DNA of 64,000 bases from Rugalucina vietnamica (Eukaryota > Mollusca > Bivalvia > Lucinida > Lucinidae): contig OZ024872.1 in assembly GCA_964017185.1 (NCBI GenBank), positions 60,691,817-60,755,816 on the forward strand. The letters are read 5' to 3'. The position numbers and the translations under genes are program-made. Below the pieces are notes generated by a model, which was not told where the DNA came from, ran no database searches, and saw only the letters and a program-made list of their open reading frames with translations. Each line of letters opens with the position of its first letter. Positions within the stretch are counted from its first letter, which is position 1. Positions 54,225 to 64,000 of the stretch are shown here, piece after piece.

Positions 54225-55420
54225 TAGAAATGCGTGTTTGTAAAACACCATGCCCCCAACTGTATGCTTGTCTCTAAACTGACACTTTGTATGATTCATT
54301 TATTTCATATGAATGAATCGAAATTTAATTTCCTGAAGAAGTTGTTCGGACCAGAAACAGAATGTAAGCTTTTTGCAGACAATTTAGAAATGGAGTAAAA
54401 AATCAAAAAAGGAGTAATTTTGTCGAAATTTGACTGAAAATCCTCAAAAGTTTACCAGGTGAGCTTCTTCTCAGCATCAACCAGTATACCAAATATGAAG
54501 ACTCTAGCTCAAGTAATTTTTGAGATATCTTGCACACAAGATTTTCAAATTTTGTTTTCAAAGGGACATAACTCCAAAAAGGGGCATAACTTAGACATGA
54601 AAAATATGGGTCAAATATTTTTTCATGAGGAATGTGTATATGAAATTTCATAACCCATCATTCACCATTCAAAAGTTTCAAGTTGACCGAAAAGTGGAAA
54701 AAAAAATCAATGAAATTTTCAAAATTGCATAGTTTTGTCAAAATTTGACAGAAAGTGCTAAAAAATTATTCATGTCATCTACTCCTCAGCCCCAATCATT
54801 CAGTGTACTAAATATGATGGCTCTAGCTTTAATACCTTTTGAGATTTCTTGCACACAAGATTTTCAAATTTTGTTTTCAAAGGGACATAACTCCTAAAAG
54901 GGGCATGACTTAGACATGAAAAAATATGGGTTGAATATTTTTCATGAGGAATATACATTTGTAATTTCAAAATCCTAATATTCACCATTCAAAAGTTCCA
55001 AATTTCACTGAAAAGTGGAATAAATCAATGACATTTTCAAAATTGCATAATTTTGTCAAAATTTTAAAGAAAGTTCTCAAAAGCTAATCAGGTCATCTAC
55101 TCCTTGGCCCCAACCAGTGTACCAAATTTGATGGCTCTAGCTTTAATACCTTTTGAGATATCTTGCACACAAGATTTCCAAATTTTGATTTCCAAGGGAT
55201 AATTCAGAAAAGGGGCATAACTCGGGCATGGAAAAAATATGGGTCAACAATTTTTTCATGAAGAATATACATACAAAATTTCAAATCCCGAGCATGCACC
55301 ATTCAGAAGTTTTAAAAAAAGTGACTTACAGACACACCCACTCACACATGCACAGACAGACAGACAGACAAGCCGAAAACAATATGCCCTTCCAACTTTT
55401 TCAAAATTGGGGTCATAAAA
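54225..55420 (+). mobile_element. Three-unit tandem-core repeat element (about 310-bp units)
   Basis: The unit contains GAGAT(A/T)TCTTGCACACAAGA, CAAATTTTG(T/A)TTTC(A/C)AAGGGA, GGGGCATAACT and ATATGGGT, recurring near 54520, 54840 and 55150. A CAGA-rich tail (55355-55372) and ACAATATGCCC follow. The AGCCGAAAAC region may be its right end. No coding content. Confidence 0.75.
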
Positions 55421-55792
55421 AACAACTAAATACATTGTGTTTATCATACATTACCTAAACAGAAACTTAAAATCATGATAGCATTATAGCTCCCACAAAT
55501 TTATATATGTACCATGTCCAATCTATAACTGTGTTCTGTTAAGTCAGTTAGGTCATAAGCCATCCTGGAAACTGACTAGCAAGCCCTGATCAATTTATAG
55601 CAAGTACTGAAATCCGATTTCAACTACACCAGTCTTTGAGAAAAGAGCCAGTCTGTCAGTCAAAACCAGCAAAATTTCATTCTGTCTGACAAAAAATATT
55701 TATTCTGTCAGACAAATGTCTGGCAAAAAAATACCAAAATTACTATGATTATATATAGAACTGTCCTACAAAATTGGGGTTTGTCCTGCAAA

Positions 55793-57727
55793 CCAGAGGA
55801 CCAATGGTCCTGTAAACACTCACCTGAGACCTGAGATATATACACATACCAATAAACTTGTTAGACTAGAATGGTACAATGCATGTATATAACCCTAGGG
55901 CAGGGTCAGAATAACTCCTGGAGTCAATGTCTTTTTCAAATCATAAAAATTCAGTCCATTTGCCAATTAACTGCAAGTTTTGTCCTTCAAATGACATTTT
56001 AACAATTTTCTCCATTCAAATGCATGGGCAATCTAAGTTGACCTTGCCGTGAAATAGGTAAAGGTTATCCCAGTGTCATGATTTATACAAATTTTGTAGA
56101 ACTCTGTTCCTTAATGCTTCATGCCAAGTTTCAAAATCATAGGCCTTCTGGTTCTGAAGAAGTTTTTAAAAAAATTTTGATATTTATAACCATGGTGGCC
56201 ATCTTGGTCATATGACCATGACCATTTATATAAACTTTCATTTCCTCTTCCTAAGGATGATCCACATAAAGTTTGGCTTTGATTGGCTAGGCAGTTTCTG
56301 AGAAAAAGCTGTTTGAATATTATGGTCATCTACATGTATATAGCTCCGGGGCAGGGGCAGACAACCCCTGGGCCAAAAATATTTTCATAAGCATAAATCT
56401 TTTGTCCATTTTCCTCATTCCTAGCAAGTTTTCTGCCATTACATGACATTTTCCTATTTTTTTTTTCCATTCAAATGCATGGACGACCTGAGTTGACCTT
56501 GCCGTAAAATAGGTCAAGGTCATCCAAGCGTCATGATTTATATAAATTTTGTAGAACTCCGTTCCTTAATGCTTCATGCCAAGTTTCAAAATCATAGGCC
56601 TTCTGGTTCTGAAGAAGAAGATTTTTAAACATTTTTGCTATTTATAGCCATGGCGGCCATCTTGGTCATGTGACCTTGACCATTTATACACACTTTCATT
56701 CCCTCTTCCTAAGGATGCTCCACAAAAAGTTTGGCTTTGATTGGCCTAGTGGTTTCAGAGAAGAAGATGTTTCAATATTATGTATGGTCATATACATGTA
56801 CATGTATTTTCTTAAACATAAATCTTCTGTCAATTTGCTAATTTCTAGCAAGTTTTCTGCCATCTAATTACATTTTACTATTTTTCCCCATTCCAATGTA
56901 TGGTAGACCTAAGTTGACCTTGCTGTAAAATAGGTCAAGGTCATCCCAGGGTCATGATTTATATAAAATTTGTAGAACTCCATTCCCAGATGCTTCACAC
57001 CAAGTTTCAAAATCATAGGCCTTCTGGTTCTGAAGAAGAAGATTTTTAAACATTTTGCTATTTATAGCCATGGTGGCCATCTTCGTCATGTGACCTTGAC
57101 CATTTATATAAACTTTCATTCCCCCTTCCCAAGAATGCTCCACATGAAGTTCGGCTTTGATTGGCCTAGCAGTTTCAGAGAAGATGTTTGAATATTATGG
57201 TCATCTACATGTATATAGCCCCGCAGCAGGGGCAGACAACCCCTTAGGGGCTAAAATTTCCATTAACATTAATCTTCTGTCCATTTGCCTATTCCCAGTA
57301 AGTTTTACCCATTAAATAGCATTTTACCATCTTTTCCCACTCAACTGCATTGACGACCTAAGTTGACCTTGCCGTAAAATAGGTAAAGGGCATCCTAGGG
57401 TCATGATTTATATAAATTATGATGGGCATGCGTCCCCGATGCTACTTATCAAGTTTCGTGGAAATCGGCCCACTGATTCTGGAGAAGAAGATTTTTTAAA
57501 GGTTTTTGCTATTTATAGCCATGGCGGCCATCTTGGTCATGTGACCTGGAGTCCTGGACCAGTTATATAAACTTTTGTTCCCCCATCCTAAGGATGCTTC
57601 ACAAGAGGTTTGGCTTTGATTGGCCAAACGGTTTCTGAGGAGAAGATCTTTGGAATCGTTGTTGACGGACGACGGAGCATGGCCATCCTATAAGCTCACC
57701 TTGTGAGCCTTCGGCTCAGGTGAGCTA
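55793..57727 (+). mobile_element. Pearl-like element, four core units
   Basis: Left end CCAGAGGACCAATGGTCC and CACTCACCTGAG; the core motif TTGACCTTGC(C/T)GT(G/A)AAA lies at about 56038, 56491, 56914 and 57362; right hairpin GCTCACCTTGTGAGCC / GGCTCAGGTGAGC. It is the longest complete copy here. The ORFs within it are chance. Confidence 0.88.
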
Positions 57728-57729
57728 AA

Positions 57730-58990
57730 CACAGCAGCTGAAAAAAAAGTATGAAAGTTTCCAAAGATGCTTTCAGATGATAATAATATTATATAGCCAT
57801 GATAAGTTGCTTAACCATCACTACCATGCCCGCGCCTCAATGTGTGAAAAACAAACATCATATTAATAAAATGTTTTTAAACGCAAGTGCATTTTTTGTG
57901 AAAGTTGAATGTGGAATTTTGCTAAATATAAGTAGTGAAGCAGGGGTGTTGGTGATAAGCTGTGTGGAAACTGCACTTAAGTCTTTGTTTAAAAAGTTCT
58001 AATATGTTTTCTTGTGGCCAGGCTCAAGTGTCATAAAAACTAGAATATCCCCTAACATGTTTTTATTGTACCCGTGAGCGGTGGACAAACACTGCTCCTT
58101 TCACACCTTGAGGCATTTTCATGACAATGTGAACATGACAATGTTCATATATACTAAACTTTGAGGAATCGCAACATCATGGGACGAATTACAATTTGAA
58201 TAAATGTATCACGGAACACATCCTACGTTAATACCACATGCCCTGTTGGCGTATTGATCAGTAATGCCTAAATAAAAAAAAAAGCTGTGTATCTACCAAA
58301 CCTACCCATTAACAATTAATGCTACTACTGTTAATATTATCTCGGAACCAATATTTGAGATATTATTCTACATGTACATGTGTACAGCTTGCCCATCCAA
58401 GAAATTGTGAGAAAAACAAGTCACCGGTAAACATGATAAATGTTTATTTTTCATTTACGATTCACTAGAATACTTGCAATGATTTCTGAAAATATTTTTA
58501 TTGTAAACTTTTAATTTGTACCGTACCTTTAACCATTTCCGATATATAGGCTAAAGATACAATACCATACATTTAGACAATAGGCTAAAGATATGGTATC
58601 ATATCTTAAGCCCACAGGCCAGAGGTACAGTACCCTTTCTCTCATGCCTGGATCCAGAAATTTTCATGAGAGGGGTTCCAACGAAAATGGTAATTTTTGG
58701 TCACAGACAAGGGGGGGGGGTCTAACCCCCCAAAAAATCCCGAAATTACCTTTTTGTAGGTAAAATTTTCAAATTCCAGGGGAAAAAAAATCCAGGGTAG
58801 GTAGGTAAATGTAATTTTTTTATACGCAGTTTTTATTGAAAAAGGTCAAAATGGTCAATGCCGCACAAAGGTACGGTCTTCAGCCATGTGAACCATTCAA
58901 TGTCAAAGACTGGCAACATATTTTATAAGATTCAGTCTCCTTGCCTCAAATGATGTTGATAAACTTTCAGTCTCATCTTGTTCATAGCCC
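57730..58990. other. Unassigned AT-rich stretch
   Basis: No coding exon recognised. 58648-58790 (CCTGGATCCAGAAATTTTC and a G-run/C-run hairpin) is a diverged relative of the 159-bp MITE at 39941. Confidence 0.4.
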
Positions 58991-58999
58991 ACTATCTGA

Positions 59000-59120
59000 G
59001 AGCAGGGTGGCCTAGTGGTAGAGCTCGCTGAACTGTAAAGTACTGTATTGGAATCCCACCAGCACTGGGTCTTGTCCTCCAGAAAGAAACCTTCTCTCAG
59101 ATATGCATCCCAACAATGGC
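59000..59120 (+). mobile_element. SINE head remnant
   Basis: GAGCAGGGTGGCCTAGTGGTAG (A box region) and TGGAATCCCACC; the body is decayed. Confidence 0.55.
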
Positions 59121-59844
59121 AACATGACCTAAATAAAGTTGACTGCGATGCAAAACCCCAATACAAACAATTTAGGGGATGGTATAATCTGACATATTTC
59201 ACACAACAATACTCTTATTGCATGCAACTTAGCAGGAAAGGCCAGTATTGACAAACTAATAAGAAATAAACAGCTATATTTTCAAAACGAAATTTGAAGA
59301 ACACAAACCATCAACATGTAAATTTCGATAAAAAGACTACTCCCGAATTCAAAACTATAACTGTAACTGCATATCTGTTCCGGGTCACCTCTGCCCATTG
59401 TACAACTGCAACTGAACCAACGAAAATGCCAAATGCAGGGACTCCCTTTATAAGGGATTACTGAATCTCATTATCTGAATACATGTAGTTTACTGGTGAC
59501 ACGCCAAATGACATCTTTTCACCAGGGATTTGGATGGGGGAGTATTTAGTCCCTAGAACGCACAACTGAAGAATTCTCTGAAAGCAACACCTGTTTATTC
59601 TGATTGTATTATCCTCCAACCGCTAGGAGGTCTCTGCTATCCCCGAGTTATGGTATGATTACCATCACAAGTCTCCGATGATAGAACTACATTACCCGCC
59701 ACTTACTATCATCTTAACATATTTACAGTATGCCATACTCTATCATTGAAGTCATTTTATTTTGCGGGGGAGGTAGGAGTAGGTGGAGAGAAGCCAGTGT
59801 TCGCCTTATAAATTCTGAGCGCATTTTAGCAAGATAGCCACTGG

Positions 59845-59944
59845 TACCATTTTTTAACGTCTTTGGAATGACGCGGCCTTGGATCGAACCCACAGCCTCC
59901 CGCTTCTGCAGCGGACCCTGTAACCATTACGCTATCGGGACCGG
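59845..59944 (-). mobile_element. SINE head remnant
   Basis: On the minus strand GGTCCCGATAGCGTAATGG and GGGTTCGATCCAAGG are tRNA-like A and B boxes. Confidence 0.6.
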
Positions 59945-60274
59945 TATATCATATTGCAGAAAGACAGGTTAGACCCAGATGAGAAAAGTTTGTTTAATTA
60001 AGAACACTTTGAAGTGTTGTGACATGCCTTCGGTATATTCACTTTTAGAACAAGACATTTCTAATTCACAGTGGAATAAACTGGCTCAGTTAACTCGTAT
60101 GCCAGATGAAGACGCATGAAGTCAGTGTGAGTGCGTGTGGGTACAGATTTTGTCCGTAAGTCATGTCTGAAGACTATTCACAGCACTATTCACAGCACAG
60201 TCTTCAGCCTCGTCACAGTATGTCCTTGTGAGCAGGTTTGTTCTGGAAAATTGTCATGGGGCCTCAGTTTATAG

Positions 60275-60365
60275 TCTCAATACGAAGGACTGGAGAAACC
60301 CGGGATCGTATCTACAATCTCTGGTTTACAAGGCAAATGGCTTAACCACAGCGCCACGGTGGCTT
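60275..60365 (-). mobile_element. SINE head remnant
   Basis: On the minus strand CACCGTGGCGCTGTGGTTAAG is A-box-like and GATACGATCCCGGG B-box-like. Confidence 0.5.
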
Positions 60366-61515
60366 CTAAATGACACCAAATTCTACGTCATTTCGACGGA
60401 GTCTCGCTAAATAATCGGGGGAACTCTTCGATACAACAGAATAGACGCTGAAACTATCAGAGACATATCAGAAAATCCAACAAAACACGCGACACGAAAT
60501 GCTTGGGTCGGGCTACAGAAAATGCTGGGTCACACACTCACTACCATAATCTTATACACTGTTTTTAACCTCTTTTAACTTCACCTCCTCTTCACTAACA
60601 CTATGTCTTTTTAAATCAAGTCTCACTATTGCACTTTTAAATCTCCTGTAATCTTGCTTTTATTCTAGCACTGACAGCGCAACTGCACATAATACTCGTA
60701 AGAGGGTGCTGCAGTATGAAAAGATAGATAGATAGGATGTCGTAATTTTTATTTTTTTTTTTATTTTAACCATAAAAATAGCAGAGTCGGTGGGTTGAGA
60801 CAGGGTCGGTCGGGTTAGCGGAAACACAGCTATTATTTTTTTACGCGTAACTCAGTTAAACTGATGCGTTAGGCTATTAAATAAACATATAAACACTTTG
60901 AAAAAACACAGGCATGCATCTCGAGAAAAATCTGTAAGCCAAACAATGCATCTTAGCCCAAGTTTTATTGTCCCAGGATGCCAAATAAAAAAATGTTCAT
61001 AGAATCACAATGCAAAACAGTGCAGAGTAAGCATTTTCGAAAAGTTTTAACTTGTCATTCGTTTTGTTCGACTTCACTGACTCTGTTAAATAAACTGATC
61101 ATCGAGCAGATAGAAACTTACAAATATCAGCTACTTCAAGCATCATTATGATCCATTATGCTTCAAACTGACATAAAATGTATGATATTCCATAAAAAGA
61201 GCTACTCGGCCATGTGTTATTTCCGGTCAAAATGAAAGTAGAAAACGAACCACATCGGAGCGATTTTTAACAAAATTACTAACGATTTTCTGCCTGTTAA
61301 AACACACCCTTAACAAAGGCTGAGGTAGTGACCTAAAGTAGTGAATGAAATATAAATGGGCCAATTAAGAAAATTAGCCAGATACAGTTACTGATTTCAC
61401 TTCTTTCGACCACTCTATTGACGTATTGTCAATTTAGCGTATCAACAGTAAACCATTCAGATTTAGCGTAAACTGTATAATGTGGTAAACTTGTTAAAGT
61501 CTGTTTCGTAGTGTG

Positions 61516-62040
61516 TGATAATGGTTTTTCGCAGATATTTTACAACTGTTCAAATGTAGAAGAAATATTTTCTTGGCACAATTAAGCATCTTGTTTGTCG
61601 CAAATTGTGCAGCAAAAATTTTGAAAATCGGTTGACAAATAAAAAAGTTCTGGTCAAAAACATTTTTGAATAGGGATTTCCTGTACAAAAATCTCATGGA
61701 AGGGAGGTAAATATTTTCCCGCAAAAATTTTAAATTCTGACTATTTAATCATGATTGCTCAAAATTATTATAAATTGACACAAATGCCATACCTGAGACA
61801 AAATCTTCATGATGAGGTAAAAATTCTCGAAAATTATGCATTTTCATGATCATCGATTATCTCCCTTGCCAATGCAAAATCCCTATGCAAAATTCATTTT
61901 GGCCTTAAAAACTTTATTTGTTCACCGATTTTCAAAATTTTTGCAGGTCCTATTAGGACAAACTAAGATCAAGATTTTGACATGAAAATAATTTTTCTGT
62001 CGTCCCCCATACAAAAATTTTCTGCGAAAAACCATTATCA
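61516..62040. mobile_element. 525-bp MITE, TGATAATGGTTTTTCGCAGA ends
   Basis: TGATAATGGTTTTTCGCAGA at the left and TCTGCGAAAAACCATTATCA at the right are perfect 20-base inverted repeats; the arms stay partly inverted inward (CAAAATTTTTGC, AATCCCTAT blocks). No clear target duplication and no ORF. Confidence 0.85.
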
Positions 62041-62339
62041 GAGGCAAGTTTTTAGACAAATAGATTGAATTGACATCGAAGAAAACTTAGTTAATCATAA
62101 TGTCAATACAAAATCGGAAATCATGTTGTTACATTATAGTGCAGGTCACAGCAGCTTGACACACATTCTTCACGTCAGTTGTGCATTTGATTGGTCGACA
62201 GAGCCACACCTCCAAATCGACGGCATTTGATTGGTCTACAGAGCCGTAGGTGATTTAACGAAACCAGGTCAAACACAAATCGAGACCCAAATCTAACGTT
62301 TTATACCCTCGTTTGCGAAAAACTCACTAAACATGCAAA

Positions 62340-62500
62340 GAAAAATTTACTCACCGCACGTCAGTCCAATAAACACACAAATTCGCCAATTAAAAGCACG
62401 AAATTTCCGTCGAGGATAAGCTATGGAATCACCGACTCGAGAAAACAAAATGGCGACGTAAGTCAAGCTTGACATGAATCAAAAACCCAACTGATTGGTT
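62340..62500. promoter_or_regulatory. Possible promoter with divergent first exons
   Basis: Plus strand: ACAAAATGGCGAC followed by GTAAGT (62458), which is both a YY1-like AAAATGGCGAC motif and a possible ATG exon ending at a strong donor. Minus strand: GACTGACGTGCG followed by GTGAGTAAA (donor at 62354). CCAAT motifs lie at 62366, 62392 and, reversed, near 62493. No downstream exon was identified on either strand. Confidence 0.3.
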
Positions 62501-63839
62501 CCCCGCATATGGTATAGAAATCAATTGTAAAATTATTGAAACGAGTACCAGAGGGCTCTCTATGGCGTAATTTTGGACTGCTCCATTTAAAAGGGGACAA
62601 CAGGTTATTTTAACTGTATTTCAATACATCAAATAACGAATTCATAGTGACTAACCATAATAACATCATACAAAATAACAATATAAAGCTGCTCCGACAT
62701 TTTAGTTCTCTATCTTCTTCGAATTTTATTAAAATAAACAGCTAGGCAAATCTAAACACCCACCAAGAAGATACCAATCGAATTTTGATTATAAGATTAG
62801 ACACTATAAGACTAATTCTTTAAATAATTATTCTATTAATTAATCTAGAGAATTATTTATATTTTGAATAATTATAACAGTAATAATTAACGCCTAGAAA
62901 ATCTTGTGCATTCTAACCTTGAAGTGGCTATTTACAGAGCTATACAGACAATAACAGCTGCCGATGCAAGGTCTTTTTTCCGGCGAACTGGACTATTTAA
63001 TTTCTGATTGTGAAAAACAATGGGATATGCATACACATTCACTGATTAGCCTGGCAATACCACACTGAAGAACGCTATGACATCAGGTTATGTTGACAAT
63101 GCTACTTTGTCAGGTCGAATAGTGATGAACAGTTTTCATGTATAAATATAAATGTTGTGTTGTTCTCATTAATCCTTTAAAGTCCAAAGATTCGTGCACT
63201 AGTTCCCCATTCCCGTTAGTTGGTAGACATGCTCTTGCTACATTGATATAGTTTAGCTGAGGTGCTTTATACCGACATTATTGCAAACTGTTGACTGGGA
63301 TGTTAAACAGCAATACATACAAACAAATACTGGGCTACACCTTTCGAAACGATATCAATATTCTGATCTTCCGCTAATCTATTTCCGTGACAGAAGCTTC
63401 CGTTGTCGAGTGGTTCTTGGGAAACACTTATTATGGGATCTAACCCGGGCTTAGGCTTCTCGAATCCTTTAGATAAGACTTGATAAACCAAGAAGTTTCA
63501 ACCTTTAAGTTAGAAACTCCGATGTTATGTCTCCCTATGATCTTAGCTGTTGTGTAGGGTGTAAGCCAATAAAGTAACGAAAGATATCCACTTCACAGTA
63601 AAAAAACTAAGCTTGTCATCCGGATAATACAAAGAATATACAGCAATGATCACGCAAATTTTCTTTTCACGACCTATCGATAGGCCATTGTGGAAAAACA
63701 TTTGTTTGTACAAAAATTCTCCCAATAAATTTATATTCTGGTATAGTTGGGTATGCGGTTTTGTCCAGACATTAAAAAATTGTTGAGCTTGGCGGGGAAA
63801 CCAGGGACTTTTATGTGACTCGGACACATCTGGAAAACT
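62500..63839. other. Unassigned right end
   Basis: AT-rich sequence. A SINE-tail-like GACTGGGATGTTAAACAGCAA lies near 63293-63313. The minus ORFs at 63303-63491 and 63543-63827 have no recognisable product. Confidence 0.4.
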
Positions 63840-64000
63840 TGTACGTAAAATAAATACCCCCCTTAAACCCCACGATTTAATATAGAGAAAAAACTGGGGT
63901 TCACTGAGGCGGTTCTAATATGTACCCACAATCTAAATTTTGAGCAAAATACTGCAAATATCATTTTTGATTCAAAACATAAGATTGTGGGTAATCATTA
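63840..64000. mobile_element. MITE, CATTACGAAAACTTGCCCATG family, copy f, cut by window end
   Basis: Shares AATACCCCCCTTAAACCCC, AACTGGGGTTCACTGAGGCG and GTACCCACAATCTAAATTTT with copies a and b. The remainder lies beyond the window. Confidence 0.7.

Larger units (their letters stand above)
59120..61515. other. Unassigned stretch with SINE remnants
   Basis: Apart from the SINE heads noted and a short GATA repeat near 60723, no gene, splice pattern or repeat family is recognised. Confidence 0.4.

Overview
This is eukaryotic, animal nuclear DNA, most likely from a bivalve mollusc. The evidence is a split calmodulin gene with canonical GT-AG introns and the invertebrate C-terminus EFVTMMTSK, tRNA-derived SINEs, a long LINE, many miniature inverted-repeat elements (MITEs), and repeated copies of a 'pearl/CvA'-like element with tandem core units and an ACGG-rich tail, a layout known from bivalves. 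The species cannot be named. Only a few percent of the window is coding; most is transposon-derived.

Layout. 1-5.7 kb: pearl-like core repeats, a second tandem-core element with inverted ends, a SINE and two MITEs. 5.7-9.6 kb (minus): a LINE ORF2 with no stop codons (1276 aa; AP endonuclease, reverse transcriptase, zinc knuckle). 12.36-18.66 kb (minus): a complete five-exon calmodulin gene encoding 149 aa, whose introns are filled with MITEs. One of these sits exactly on the 5' splice site of intron 2 and duplicates it. 19.4-26.3 kb: a satellite of about 54-bp monomers arranged in a 1363-bp higher-order repeat, fused at its right edge to a truncated pearl-like element. 27.6-38.3 kb (minus): three small exons with matching phases and strong splice sites. 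They form an open frame from an ATG at 38255 that reads in frame into calmodulin exon 2, suggesting an upstream promoter and a calmodulin with a 60-residue N-terminal extension. Their introns hold a 3-kb inverted repeat and a 2.3-kb set of concentric inverted-repeat elements. 37-45 kb: a cluster of SINEs. 45.1-46.8 kb (minus): a gene for a PB1-like, zinc-binding, coiled-coil protein, with a decayed inverted copy of its 3' end at 43.1-43.8 kb. 48.5-49.5 kb (plus): a Tc1/IS630-like DD37E transposase, divergent from that gene. 50-58 kb: diverged repeats, a frameshifted relic of a neuronal-calcium-sensor-like EF-hand exon, a three-unit tandem element and a four-unit pearl-like element. 58-64 kb: mostly unassigned, with SINE remnants, a 525-bp MITE and a possible CCAAT/YY1-type promoter near 62.4 kb.

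The one clear host gene is calmodulin. The main new hypothesis is its alternative upstream first exons. The rest records layered transposon activity, with insertions inside insertions that give a relative order of events.
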